A stretch of 64,000 bases of DNA from Molossus alvarezi (taxonomy: Eukaryota; Chordata; Mammalia; Chiroptera; Molossidae): contig CM073899.1 in the NCBI GenBank assembly GCA_037176705.1, positions 7,068,001 through 7,132,000 of the forward strand. The letters run 5' to 3'. Positions 46,201 to 59,369 of this stretch are shown one piece after another. The stretch's first letter is position 1; each line of letters starts with the position of its first letter. A program made the position numbers and the translations under genes. Under the pieces are notes generated by a model that had not been told where the DNA came from, ran no database searches, and was given only the letters and a program-made list of their open reading frames with translations.

Positions 46201-47032
46201 GATATATCACTTAAGGCAATAGAAACCAACAAACAAAAAATGAACACATGGTACTACATCAAACTAAAAAGCTTCTGCACAGCAAAAGAAACAACCATCA
46301 AAATGGAAAAACAACCCTCTTTATGGGAGAACATCATTGCCAATGATACATCAGATATGGGGTTAATTTCCAAAATATATAGAGTACTCATAAAATTCAA
46401 CAAAAGGAAGACAAAGAACCCAATTAAAAAATGGGCAGAGGAGCTGAATAGACATCTCTTCAAACAGGACATACAAATGGCCAAGAGACACATGAAGAAA
46501 TGCTTAACATCAGTAATCATCAGAGAGATGCAAATTAAAACAACCACACACCAGTCAGAATGGCTGCCATCAATAAATCATCAAACAACAAGTGTTGGCG
46601 AGGGTGTGGAGAAAAGGAGACTGTAGTACACTGCTGGTGGGAATGCAGCCTGGTGCAGCCACTGTGGAAAACACTATGTGTTACCTCAAAAAATTAAAAA
46701 TTGAACTTCCATTTGACCCAGTGATCCCACTCCTAGGAATATACCCTAAGAATCCTGAAACACCAATCAGAAAGAATATATGTACCCCCATGTTCATAGC
46801 AGCACTATTTACAATAGCTAAGATCTGGAAACAGCCCAAGTGTCCATCAGTAGACGAATGGATAACAAAGCTGTGGTACATATGCACAATGGAGTACTAT
46901 GCAGCTCTAAGAAAGAAAGATCTCTTATCCTTTGAGACGACATGGAGGGACCTGGAAAGTATTATCTTAAGTGAAACAAGCCAAGCAGAAAAAGGTAAAT
47001 ACCACATGATCTCACTTATATATGTAATATAA
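43217..47032 (+). pseudogene. L1 ORF2, broken, RT catalytic box retained
   Basis: The endonuclease starts MAINKYISIITLNVN and keeps QETHL, GDFNT and KIDH codons across frames. The RT keeps FADD (45314..45325). The C-terminal cysteine motif is encoded near 46593..46646 but split by a frameshift. At least seven frame breaks or stops. Confidence 0.92.
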
Positions 47033-47286
47033 TGAACATAAGAGTTTGAGGAATAGGTCAGACTCAGAAACACGGAAGTAGGGTACAGACTGACAACCCT
47101 CAGAAGAGGGGTTGGTGGGGAGTGGGAAGAGATAAACCATAGAACTTATATGCACGTATGCATAACCAATGGACATGGACAACAAAGCTGGGGACGGGGC
47201 TGGGGGGATGGGGACATGGGTGTCAATGGGGTAAATAAGGAGAAACATCTGTAACAAAAATTAAAAAAACAAAAACAAAAAAAAAC

Positions 47287-47535
47287 TCAGTTGTGGTGTC
47301 AGCCTAGTGCCAATACCTTGCAGGGTGGGGATAAGGTTCTGCAGAAAGCTATATGTGCTCTGATTCAGCATCCAATGTGTGGTGCTATTTCTCCCATAGC
47401 CAAAATTCACAGGTTCAGGAGCCAAGGAATTAAATGAATGTAGCACCATTCACTATTGCCCCAGTGACACACTAGCACAATTGTTGCTTCTTGTTCTTGT
47501 GACTGTATGCTTCGCTGGCCTAGGGGTCTTCACTT
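47287..47535 (+). mobile_element. ERVL integrase region, part 2
   Basis: Picks up the ERVL order (agtgccaataccttgcaggg..tctgattcagcatccaatgt..tatttctcccatagccaaaa..cttcgctggcctaggggtct). Same strand as part 1. Confidence 0.8.
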
Positions 47536-48034
47536 TGAGATAGGGTATGTGACAAAACAGCTTCATTCCATAAAGGCTATAGGAATTGTCACCAAGGAAG
47601 TGAGATTTACAGCTTAAAACCTGTGGAGACCAGCTTGACCCAACATGGTGACTGATTTCACCCACCTTTAATCCCTAGCCTCAGTGCAGTGCATTAGCAT
47701 GCTAACCGACACACCGCAGTGCCACCTGGTGGAGAAGGAAAGCCCATACAAGGACACCAAATGGCTGGAGGAGCTTCTCTGAGAAATTGCCACCAGGAAG
47801 ATCCTAAGTATTCCACCCCCTTATCAAATACCCTATCCCCCATTAAATTAATTTCAATAAATCAGACAAATTTTGCTAAAGAGGGCTGCTCTGACCATGG
47901 AGTGGTTCACTAAGCAACTCACTTTCACTTTAAACTCTATGCTGGCACGAATTTAAATTCTTTCTTTCAAAAAGCCAAGAACCCAGAGAAGGTCACACAC
48001 CCTCAGGTCCCCAGACCTTCAGAGCACCTGTATC
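47536..48034 (+). mobile_element. Probable LTR inserted in the ERVL
   Basis: About 500 bp not belonging to ERVL pol separates integrase from dUTPase. It has an LTR-like layout: a tgtggagaccagcttgaccc start (47617), an AATAAA at 47859..47864, a downstream T-rich region and a ccaagaaccc end region. Exact ends and family unknown. Confidence 0.45.
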
Positions 48035-48540
48035 ATCTCCAAAAGGAAGAAGGCTTCCAGCAGGAGACACAATGATTGCACTGAACTGGAAGTTAAGACT
48101 GCTACACCCACACTTCGGACTTCTGATGACTCAGAATCAACACACAAAGCAGTAGTGACTTTACTGGTGGGGATGATTGATCCTGACTACCAAAGGAAAC
48201 TGGACTGCTACTCCTCAGTACAGGTACTGAAGCATACGTATGGAATGTGGGAGATACCTTAGGGCTTTTCTTAGTATTGCTCTGTCCTGTAAGTAAAGTC
48301 AATAAAAAACGATGGCATCCCACTTTAGGCAGAGCTGCCAACGGATGGGCCAGACCCCTCAGGAATCAAAGTTTATGTCACCTCGTGAGATAAAAAATCC
48401 TGACCAGCTGATGCTCTTGCTGTAGGTAAAAGAATTATACAATGGATAGTGGAAGAAGATAGCTCTAAATACCAGCTATGACCATGTGTTTAGTTGCAGA
48501 AATGAGGACTGTAATTGTATGTGAATTTTTTCCTTATTTT
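48035..48540 (+). mobile_element. ERVL dUTPase region, degraded
   Basis: The nucleotide order (gaggagacacaatgattgca-like, gatgattgatcctgactacc, gggccagacccctcaggaat, aataccagctatgaccatgt, gaggactgtaattgtatg) follows the dUTPase domain that ERVL elements carry after integrase. The frame is broken by stops. ERVL elements usually lack env, consistent with the LTR following soon after. Confidence 0.8.
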
Positions 48541-48902
48541 GTTAAGAATATTTTTGTGTATATGAGATAGATGATAGCTAGATGATAGATAGATGATTAA
48601 CAGATAGATGCAGATTTTGTTTTCTTGCCTCTCTTGTCCCCTTATCATGTAATCATCTAACATAGGATTTACTAATAATATCAATCTTTACATTACAGCA
48701 TTTAAGTTACAGTATATCAAGAAGAGTGATTATCATTTAAGGACTTTGTATTTCCTTCAAAGAAAATGGTTACTGTATTTTAGGTTGTATAAAACATAAT
48801 TGTATTACAGTATCTTAGTTGAAGGTAGGACATTATGGTTTTTATTGAGAGGTTAAATAAAATAAAGAGATGTATTTTGTGCCAAATTGACAAAGAGTGA
48901 AT
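48541..48902 (+). other. ERVL tail between dUTPase and 3' LTR
   Basis: AT-rich, with a degenerate GATA repeat (48560..48606). A weak purine-rich tract (gacaaagagtgaa) ends just before the LTR. Confidence 0.5.
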
Positions 48903-49306
48903 TGTGATGGTTAATTTTTATGTGTTAAGCAGTCTAGGTCAGGTATCCAATTAATCAAGCACAAATGTAAGTGTTGCTATGGAGTCATTTTGCAAGTACA
49001 GCTAACATCTACAATCAGTTGACTATAAGTAAATGAGACTATTCTAGATAATGTGTGTAGGCCTCATGCAATCAGTTGAAAGACCCTAAAAACAAACTCA
49101 GACATTTCTCTAAAAAATTCTGCTTCAAGACTTCAGCACCAATTCCTGACCAATAATTTTCAGTCTTCTAGCCTATCCTACAGAATTCAGGTTTGCCATC
49201 CCCCACATGGTGTGAGCCCATTCCTTGAAGTAAATCTCTTAACATATGTATTGAGGTATAAAGTATCCAACTGGTTCCATTTTTCTGGAGAACAGTGACT
49301 GATATA
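48903..49306 (+). mobile_element. MLT2-like 3' LTR of the ERVL
   Basis: Starts tgtgatggttaatttttatg, the hallmark of MLT2 LTRs, and ends near ttctggagaacagtgactga, about 404 bp. The 5' LTR is not in the window. Confidence 0.85.
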
Positions 49307-50919
49307 ATTCTGTATGCCACTGAGATTTGTATGTTTTATTATACAGACTTATTGCTATAATGTTATTGTTATAGTAATTAACTAAAAGAGCATGTGTTTA
49401 GGTATATCTGAAAATCCATTGAGCATAACTAACAAGAATGAGCAATTTCAATAATGTTCATTTCAAAATATATTATACACTAGTTATTTCTAAGTTATAG
49501 TATAAAAACTGTGAGAGAACATCATTAGTGCAGTTGGCTTAATAACTCATACTGTTAGTAAAAATTTCAAATTTAACAAAACAAAATGTGTTTCTATTTT
49601 TTATAGAGGCACATTCATTTTTCCTTTCAGATCTGAATTTTTTAGGTCTTTGTTCATATGACTGTTTCAAAATAGTTGATCTATATTAAAATACAATGTT
49701 AACAAATACACAACTTCAAATGTTTTCATCTCTATTCAGGGATCAATAAAGAATAGGTTACTGCTTCATTTATTTCTATTATAGTTTTAATAGAAAAAAT
49801 AAAACCTTTATCAAAATAAATCTCTTAAAATACAATTATTAAAAAATTTTGCTTAAAATCTGGAGATGACACAATGTATAAGTAACATGGGTGAAAAATG
49901 ATAAAATTAATTTTAATGTTTACAAAATCCCAATATATAAATGTGATTACCTCATTCTTGATATATTTAGAATCCTCATGCTCAACATAGTATGAAGTCA
50001 TAGCACAGAAAAGCCCCCAGCGTAAGGAGGACTGCTTCTACCATTATTACCAAAGTGACCCAGCAGACAGTGGCGACAGCTTGGTTCCTGCCCATGAAAA
50101 GTGAAAGTGGAGCTGAATATTCCCTACGTGCCAACAGAATGGCCCATATATGTGGCATGGTTGATTACTCGTGGTCACTGTCCAAAGGTTTCGCCTCTTA
50201 TAATTCAATCTAATGCTCAGAAATTAACAAAAACTATTATTCTCAATTATGCTGAGGATAGCACTAAGTCCTGTCAATTAAATCTCATCTTATAACTAGA
50301 ACAGGGAAAGCAAAATTAGACAAAGTTATGCCTATCGTGTAAAAACCACAACTTCCCCTCAAAATGCTTCATTTGGCATGAAGCTAATGAAATAATAAGA
50401 ATGCACTTCTACAACAGCATATACATAAAAAGTGTTGAAGCAGAGAACGGGTGGGTAGTTGTATAAAACAATAAAAAGCAAAATATTTTAGATTTAAATT
50501 ATTTAGATAATTTTCAGAATGCTTTAGTTAGTGAGTGTAAAAATGATCTCTACAATATATGCTTATTATGACAGCTCAGTTTACTGAAGGAAAAGTGTTA
50601 TCTATTTATAGAAATTTACCCTGGGTAAAATAATAAAATATGCAAAATTTACCTTTCATCCTTCTGTGTGTCCCAAACTCAAACCTAGCATATACCTTTT
50701 CCACATCCTTTCCCATTTTTACATTATGCCTTCACGGGAAACTGCTTAATTGATCCCCTCTCAAAATTGGTTACAACAGTAGTATTAAAAATGACAGTTA
50801 TATTCATTTGGGTTTTAGTTTGAGGGAATGTTTCTTCGTTTACCAATGTGTACCTCAGTAGCAACTATTTATGCATCTTTTATATTTCTACATTGGTTGG
50901 AATACTAGTTGGTCACTTA
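49307..50919. other. Unclassified AT-rich intronic sequence
   Basis: No exon or family recognised. A short stretch after 49311 (gccactgagatttgtatgtt) recalls ERV LTR ends. The frame at 50101..50295 is uninformative. Confidence 0.4.
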
Positions 50920-51740
50920 AAAAGTGCCAGCATGAAATGTCACAATGGTGGCAGAGTGAATGGAAGCTACACAGACCATCTCCTGAGACCAAACTGGAAT
51001 TACAACTAAAATAAAGACATATCATTGGGAAAAAGAAACAGAAAAGCAGCTTGCAAGGACCATATAACCAGTGACACTGAATCAATTATGGTGGGATTGT
51101 GGAGGCATGAGAGGAGGACTAGGAGCCTACAGACAGCAGCAATCTGAGCTGTGAGCAGCACCCTCTGGGTGAAAATCCCAAACTCGCTCCATAGCGCAGT
51201 GGGACAAGACAGGCTAAAATAGCTACAGCCACTCACCTTGGGCTCTGGCAGAGGGAGGGCTAACTGGACTGGAGCTGTGCCAGGACACTCGAGATTTGGA
51301 GGGCACTCAGAGCTTTTGCTGAGTTGTGGCCACGCAGGACAGTAGCCATCTTATTCCTTCCCAGGGAGTAGTCCCTCCCTCAGAGATTCAACCCCACACA
51401 GATGGGCCATTGAAATGCAAATTGAGGCTCATTAACAACCAGCATCTGCCCCACACTCCGGAAATCTCCTTACTATGAACACCAAAGGGAGTTTTTCATT
51501 CAACTGAGCACCCAAGTCTCTTCAAGTAATCTTGACTAATAGCCTCCAGGCAAAAAGCTAGAGGATAACTGAACTATTCCTGGGTTTGCAACTCTACCAA
51601 GCAAAGTAAGACTTGACAATGATGTTTAAGATGGGTCCTTCCACACTCATCCAAACCCAGCAGAAGGGGCCACAAACAGCAGAACACCAATACCCACAGG
51701 GAAAATTTGGCAGGCTCCAAAACCCACTCAAATAGCCAAA

Positions 51741-52626
51741 ATGGTGAAACAAAGAAACAATTGCCAAATGAAAGAACAAGAGACCTCTACCGAAGATGAG
51801 ATAAATTAAATACAGTTAAGCAAGTTAACAGAGGTAGAATTCAGAGCCACGATCCTGAGGAAGCTCAACAGCATGAGTAAAGACATCAACACCATGAGTA
51901 AAGACATAGAAACACTGAAAATCAACCAATTGGAAATTAAAAATGACCAAGAAAAAATGAAGAATGACAGCAGAAATAAAGAACACATCTGAAGGACAAA
52001 ACAGCAGGGTAGAGGAAGCTGAGGACGGGATCAGTGAATTAGAAGACAAGGTAGAAAAAATTAACCAATCAGAAAACCATAAGAAAAAAACAATGAAAAA
52101 AACAGGAAGACAGCTTAAGAGAACTGTGGGACAACTAGAAACATAATAATATTTGCATCATAGGAGTCCCCAAAGAAGAAGAAAATGAGCAAGGGTTAGA
52201 GAATATATTTGAAGAAATAGTGACAGAAAACTTCCCTAATTTGGTGAAATAAGAAGGCATTCAAGTTCAAGAAGCAGAGAGAGCACCAAGTGAAGAGAAC
52301 CCAAACAGGCCCACACCAAGACACATAGTAATTAAAATGCCAATAATTAAAGACAGAGTCCTAAAGGCAGCAAGAGATAAGCAACAGGTAACCTACAAAG
52401 AAACCCCCATAAGGCTGTCAGCTGACTTCTCAACAAAAACACTAGAGGCCAGAAGGAAATGGTGTGAAGTAATCAAGGTCATGAAAAAAAAGGATCTGAA
52501 TCCAGGGCTACTCTATGGAGCAAGGCTATCATTCAACATAGAATGACAAATAAAGAGCTTCCCAGGCTAAGGGAATACTTTAGCACCAAACCAGCACTGC
52601 AAGAAATGTTAAAAGGACTGCTGTAA
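51741..52626 (+). pseudogene. L1 ORF1, broken
   Basis: ATG intact at 51741 (MVKQRNNCQMKEQE). The coiled-coil part and the core (52337..52546, AARDKQQVTYKETPIRLSA) lie in separate frames. The end, around 52546..52626, is disrupted. Confidence 0.88.
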
Positions 52627-52664
52627 TTAGTAGAAGAAATAGGAAGAAAAATATAACCTCAAAA

Positions 52665-55226
52665 ATGGCAATAAGTACATATCAATTATCACCTTAAATG
52701 TGAATGGACTGAATGCTCTCATAAAAAGACAGAGTAGCTGATTGGATAAGAAAGCATGACTCATCTATATGTTGTTTACAAGAGACCCACCTCACAACAA
52801 AAGACTCACATAGATTGAAAGTGAAGGGATGGAAAAAAATTTTCCAAGCAAACAAAAAGCAAAAAAAAAAAAACAAAAAAAACTGGGGTGGCAATACTCA
52901 TATCTGATAAAATATATTTCAAAATGAAGACCATAACTAGACACAAAGAAGGCCACTACATAACATTGAAAGGATCTATCCAACAGGAAGATACAACCTT
53001 GATAAACATATATGACCCAATATAGGAGCACCAAAATATATTTAAAATCTTCTGGAAGACTTCAAAGGAGAAATTAACAGCAATACAATCATAGCAGGGG
53101 ACTTCAACACCCCGCTGACATCACTGGATAGATTCTCTAGACAAAAAATTAGCAAGGAAACAGAAACTCTAAATGAAGCACTAGACCAAATGGATTTAAT
53201 AGATATCTACAGAAAATTACACCACAAAACTGGAGAATTCACATTCTTCTCAACTGCACATGGGGTATTCTCAAAGATAGACCACATATTGGGACACAAA
53301 CTAAATCTTGACAAGTTCAAGAAGATTGAAATCATATCAACCATCTTCTCAGATCACAATGGCATGAAACTAGAAGTCAATTGCAACAAAAACATGCAAA
53401 GACATTTGAACACATGGAGGCTAAATAGCATGTTATTAAACAATGAATGGGTTACCGAGGAGATCAAGGAGAACATTAAAAACTTTCTGGAAACCAATGA
53501 AAATGAACACACAACAACACAAAATCTATGGGATGAAGTGAAAGCAGTTCTGAGAGGAACGTTCATAGCACTACAGGCCTACCTTAAGAAAAAAAAAAAT
53601 TTCTAATAGAATATCCAACATCACAACTTAAAGAATTAGAAAGCAAACAAAAAGAAAATCCCAGAGCAAGTAGAAGGAAAGAACTAGTAAAGACCAGAGC
53701 AGAAATAAATGACATGGAGATCAAAAAAGCAATTCAAATGATCAAGGAAACAAAGAGCTGGTATTTCCAATAGATAGACAAGGTAGATGGACCCTTATTC
53801 AGACTCACTGAGAAACAAAGAGAGAGAACCCAAATACACAAAGTCAGAAATGAAAGAGGAGAAATAACAACTGACACCACAGAAATACAAAACATCATTA
53901 ACAAATACTATGAACAATTATCTGGCAACAAATTTGACAATCTCAGTGAAATGGACAAATATTTAGAAATACATAGTCTCCCAAAACTGGACTGGGAAGA
54001 GAGGGAATATTTGAACAGACCAATAACAACTAAGGAATTGAAGAGGTAATCAAGACTCTCCCAGCAAACAAAACCCCAGGCCTGGACGGCTTCACAGGGG
54101 AATTTTACTGAACATTCAAAGAAGAACTAATACCCAATCTCCTCAAACTATTTCAAAAAATTCAAGAAGAAGGAAGACTACCAAACTTGTTTTATGAGGC
54201 CAGCATAATTCTAATTCCAAAATAAAAAAAAAAAGACACTACAAAGAAAGAAAACTACAGACCAATACCCCTGATGAATATAGATGCCAAAATCCTTAAC
54301 TAAATACTAGCAAATTGGATCCAGCAATATATCAAAAAAATTATTCTCCATGATCAAGTGGGATTCATCCCAGGGATACAAGTCTGGTACAAAATTCACA
54401 AATCAATAAATGTGATACACCATATAAACAAAATGAAGAATAAAAACCACATGATGATATCAATAGATGCTGATAGCCTTTGACAAAATTCAGCACCCAT
54501 TTCAGATGAAAATGCTCCGCAATGTGGGAATAGATGGATCATATCTCGATATAATAAAGGCCATATATGAAAGACCTAGTGCCAACATCATACTCAATGG
54601 GCAAAACTAAAAGCATTTCCCTTAAGAACAGGAACAAGACAGGGATGCCCACTTTTGCCACTTTTATTTAACATAGTACTGGAAGTCTTAGCCACAGCAA
54701 TCAGACAGGAAGAAAAAATAAAAGGGATGCAAACTGGAAAGGAGGAAGTGACACTGTCATTATTTGCAGAAGACATGATATTATACATAGAAAACCTTAA
54801 AGACTCCATCCAAAATCTACTAGAGTTAATAAATGAATTTGACAAAATAGCAGGATACAAAATTAACGTCAAGGAATCGATGGTATTCTTATACTCCAAT
54901 GAATAAGTCACAGAAAGAAAAACTAAAAAAACAATCCCATCTACCATCATGGCAAAAAAATTAAGATACGTAGGAATAAACTTAACCAAAGAAGTAAAGG
55001 ACCTATATGCAGAAAACTACAGGACATTGAACAAAGAAATAGAGGAAGATAGAAAAAAGTGGAAGCACATACCTTGTTCATGAATTGGGAGAATTAACAT
55101 TATTAAAATGTCCATACTACCCAAAGCAATCTATAGATTCAATGCAATCTCCATCAAAATACCAATGACATATTTTACAGAACTAGAACACATACTTCAA
55201 AAGTTCATTTCGGTGCTTGCTTAGGT

Positions 55227-55269
<43 letters not shown>

Positions 55270-56620
55270 GGCACCTGTGCAAAGATGACATGCAAATTCA
55301 TGAAGCGTTCCATATTTTAAATACTTCAAAAGTTCATATGGAACCAAAAAAGACCCCAAATAGCCACAGCAATCTTAAAAAAGAAGAACAAAGTAGGTGG
55401 GATCACAATACCGGAAATCAGGTTATACTACAAAGCTACTATAATCAAAACAGCCTAGTACTGGCATGTAAACAGGCAAATAGATCAATGGTATAGAACA
55501 GAGAACCCAGAGATGAACTCAAAACATTATGCTCAATTAATATTCGACAAAGGCGGCAAGAGTATACAATGGGGTAGACAGCCTGTTTAATAAATGGTGC
55601 TGGGAAAATTGGACAGCTACATGCAAAAAAATAAAACTAGGCCATCAACTTACACCATACACAAGAATAAATTCAAAATGGATAAAAGATTTAAATGTGA
55701 CTCATGAATCCATAAAAATCCTAGAAGAAAATGTAGGCAACAAAATTTCAGACATCATATGCAGCAGAATTTTCACTGATACATCACCTAAGGCAACAGA
55801 AACAAAGGAAAAAATGAACTCATGGGACTACATCAAACTCAAAAGCTTCTGCACAGCACAAGAAACAACCACCAAAATGGAAAGGAAACCCATTGTATGG
55901 GAGAGCATAATTGCCAATGATACATCAGATAAAGGGTTAATTTCCAAAATATATAGAGTGCTCATACAGCTCAACAAAAGCAAGACAAAGAACACAATTA
56001 AAAATTGGGCAGAGGAACTAAATAGACACCTCTCCAAACAGGACATACAAATGGCTAAGAGACATATGAAGAAATGCTCAACATCACTAATCATCAGAGA
56101 GATGCAAATTAAAACTACTATGAGGTATCACCTCACACCTGTCAGAATGGCCGCCATCAACAAATCATCAAACAACAAATGATGGGGAGGGTGTGGAGAA
56201 AAGGGGACTCTAGTACACTGCTGGTGGGAATGCAGACTGGTGCAGCCACTATGGAAAACAATATGGTATTACCTCCAAAAATTAAAAATTGAATTGCCAT
56301 TTGACCCAGTGATCCCCCTTCTAGGAATATACCCTACAAAGCCTGAAACACCAATCAGAAAGAATATATGTACCCCCATGTTCATAGCAGCACTATTTAC
56401 AATAGCTAAGATCTGGAAACAGCACAAGTGTCCATCAGTAGACAAATGTATAAAAAAGCAGTGGTATATATACATAATGGAGTACTATGCAGCTGTAAGA
56501 AACAAAGATCTCTTATCCTTTGAGACGACATGGAGGGACGTGGAGAGTATTATCCTAAGCGGAACAAGCCAAGCAAAGAAAGACAAATATCACATGATCT
56601 CACTTATTTATGAAATATAA
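52665..56620 (+). pseudogene. L1 ORF2, broken, RT box changed to FAED
   Basis: Endonuclease, RT and C-terminal parts are in order over several frames. The RT catalytic box reads FAED (54763..54774) instead of FADD. Open pieces include 53190..53606 and 55697..56182. The U6 insertion lies between RT and the C-terminal part. Confidence 0.92.
55213..55318 (+). pseudogene. U6 snRNA retropseudogene inside L1
   Basis: 106 nt alignable end to end with U6 snRNA (gtgcttgcttaggtagcaca start, gaagcgttccatatttt end). Differences from the human U6 sequence are mostly C-to-T or G-to-A, for example ctcgcttcggcagc to cttgcttaggtagc. The perfect 17-bp duplication atacttcaaaagttcat at 55192..55208 and 55321..55337 shows an insertion into the finished L1. 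Four extra bases (ttcg) precede U6 and only two A follow. No U6 promoter elements are upstream because it sits in L1 ORF2. Confidence 0.95.
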
Positions 56621-56880
56621 TTAATATAACAGCCTGAGGAACTGGGTAGACCCAGAGACATGGAAGTAGGGTACAGACTGACAACCCTCAGAAGACGTGT
56701 TGAGTGGGGCAGGGAAGAGATAAACCACAGAACTTATATGCATGTATGCATAACCAGTGGATACAGACAAGAAAGCTGGGGATGGGGTCAGGGGGATGGG
56801 AAGGAAGGTGTCAATGGGGTAAAAAGGAGAAACATCTGTACCAAAAATAAATTAGTAAAATAAAAAATAAAAGTGCCAAC

Positions 56881-58289
56881 GTAACAGTGGCCTAACCAGG
56901 ATTGCAGTGCGTTTCCTCTCCAGGAAGGTCCAAGCGTAATAGTCAATTGGTGTTTTCAAAAAGTCTGAAACTCATTCTCCTCCCATCTTATTTCTCTGGC
57001 ATTTTCAGCATATGTGGCCTGAGTCCAGCTCTGCCCCATGTTCAAATTCCTGCCAGGGCAGAATATGGGAGTTGAATACATCAAGTCCATTCATAGTTTC
57101 TTTTTCTCATGTAACCAGATCACTTGTAGCCACACTGAGAACGACAAATGTAGTGAGGCAGCTCTATGACTAGGTAAAATGTGTATCACAAAGATGAAAG
57201 GGGCCCAGCAGCAGGCCAGGCCAGCACTAACATGAGAACTTCCTTTTCTCAGCATTGCTTTACTGCTTTTAGTGATCACCTTTGTCCCTCTAGAAAGAAG
57301 CCACTTTTAAAGATCATGCTACAGGCCCTGAGACTATTGGAAAAAATTTATGCACTCTTTAGCATGTTAAAATAATTTTTCCTAAATATTTTATCAATTT
57401 TGGCTAGTTATGCTTACTTTGCTCTTTCACCAAGTTGTCAAAAATATTAGAAATTTTTTTTTCAGTAACCTATTCAAAATTTATTTTTTAAATTAAATAA
57501 GTCCAATAACTTATTGATGTTTGGATAATTTATGTGGACTCTAAATTTCTACATTGATCTTCAAACTCTTAAATGTATATCTAGACAAGTACTCCAATTT
57601 CTTAAGTGATTTTGCTTGTTATGCTAAACTCATTTTAGCTCATCTATTTAGCTAGATGTTTTTGACATTTTTGAGTGGATATTTATTTTTAATTCTGCAG
57701 CTTTGATAATACTCTACAAAACATGAAAGTCCTTTTTTAACATTTGATGCCTCACTTATAGGAAAAAAAGAAATTCTGAAGATTCATAAATATATTGCCA
57801 GACAAGTACTGCAGGCCTAGTTAATTAGAAATAAAACAAGTCAGATGAGGTATCTAGTGATGGTGACTTTTTTTGAAGTTAATTATTTTTTTGCTACTGT
57901 GAAACACTTTCCTCCACTTGCAAATCTGCACAACACAATGGATGACTGTCTCTTCTAATCTTCAAACAGTACTGTATAGATGTTTTAGCTCTGAGGCATG
58001 AGATTAAAGGAAGTAAATTCTTTATTTTAAGTTTATTATTTATTGTTATAAATAAATATTATTTATTGTTGACATTGTTACAGATGTCCCCTATTAGGAA
58101 GTAAATTTTGAATGCAGTATATAAAGAGCACAGAAGAAATGATCAATGTATGCAACTTGTAAGTGAGAATTAAGAGAGATACAGGGTGATATGTGGTTAA
58201 AAATAAAACCAACAACATATTTCTGTATAAATATGAAAAGAGATTTAAATGAAGCCCTGAGATGTACGGAGGCAGGTGAACTCAAACAC
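56881..58289. other. Unclassified AT-rich intronic sequence
   Basis: No exon or repeat family recognised. 58020..58095 is extremely AT-rich and ends acattgttacagatgtcccc, which could be a very short relic of an L1 3' end. Confidence 0.4.
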
Positions 58290-58660
58290 AGCAGGTTCTT
58301 GAATAATGTTGTTTCATTCAATGTTGTTTTGTTAATGAGAAATAACAACAACAACAAAAAATGTTAATGAGAAAAAATTTAACTCCTGGGCAGGGCCACT
58401 GTGAGTGTGGAGTTGCAATTTCTCCCCATGTCTGCGTGGGTTTTCTTCCAGGACTCCAGTTCCCTCCCAACCCCGAAGATGTTGTTAATTGAGGCTCATT
58501 GGAACATCCAAGTTGTCCCAGTCTGAGTGAGTGTGAGTGGGTGTGAGTTCGCCCTGTGATGTGAGAGTATGTTGTTCAGGGTGGGTTTCTGCCTGGTGCT
58601 CTGAATTCCTAGGACAGACTCCGACCAGCCATAATCCTAACCTGAAATAAGAAGTTTGGA
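58290..58660 (+). repeat. Ancient DNA-transposon-like dispersed repeat (Ricksha-like?)
   Basis: The order gttgtttcattcaatgttgt..gggcagggccactgtgag..ccatgtctgcgtgggttttc..cccagtctgagtgagtgtga..cctgaaataag recalls an old mammalian DNA-transposon repeat. The name Ricksha is from memory and uncertain. Confidence 0.45.
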
Positions 58661-59369
58661 AAATAATTTCTCACTTGTTTTTATTAATCTTTGTTAAATG
58701 TATGTATAGCTTACATTTATTTCAGTGTTTAATATTAGTAGTGTTTTGGGTTTTTATTCAGAAGTCTGGTGATGTTTTTTGATCTGAGATATGTTGTAGG
58801 AAATGAACTCTTCTTTGTATTAATTACTGGATGATAAAATTTATTTTGTTATCATCATTTCACTTAAAGTGAATTTCCAAGAACCTTTCTATTTGTAAGA
58901 CTGTGAACTTACTATGTCCAATTTGATGAAAATTCAGAAGGAAAACAAGTCAGGCCATATTCAGTAAGTGGTCTATATCAACCATAGTACTTATTGCTAA
59001 TAATTTACTTAAATGGTTTGAATCTCAACTCCTTCTTCTATCCAAAAAGGAACATTCCTCGCCCTCCTTGTCAGGGGTGATGTAATACTGAACTAAGATA
59101 CAATGTGTATAAATATGTTAAAAATCTATAAATTATTATAACTGCTATCAGTCAAAAACATTATCATGGCAATGAAAACTCAAAAGGAAGACATAGAAAA
59201 ATATATTACCCATTACAGGACATTAAATACTCAAATCTCAACCGTAAGAATGAGGTTAAATTTTTAGTGATTGCCAGTTTAGTTTTAGAAATGAAATAAA
59301 GGATGTATCTGATCTAAATAGTAAATTCTAATTGTTCATCATACTGTAAAAGGAATTTGTCAATATATC
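58661..59369. other. Unclassified AT-rich intronic sequence
   Basis: Nothing recognised. Confidence 0.5.

Larger units (their letters stand above)
41886..47286 (+). mobile_element. Near-full-length L1, plus strand, inside the ERVL
   Basis: The 5' UTR (truncated, 41886..42270), ORF1, ORF2 and 3' UTR are in order, ending with an A-rich tail at 47256..47286. It belongs to the same general family as the L1 at 50932. No clear target duplication; about 200 bp of ERVL expected at the junction is missing. Confidence 0.93.
50932..56868 (+). mobile_element. Full-length L1, plus strand, carrying a U6 copy
   Basis: 5' end tggtggcagagtgaatggaa, 5' UTR to 51740, ORF1 51741..52626, ORF2 52665..56620, then 3' UTR and A-rich tail. 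Target duplication of 12 bp with one mismatch: aaaagtgccagc at 50920..50931 and aaaagtgccaac at 56869..56880. Confidence 0.95.

Noticed and set aside
55213..55318. Functional U6 snRNA gene
   Set aside because: Many substitutions at conserved U6 positions and no PSE/TATA promoter; it sits in L1 ORF2 between target duplications.
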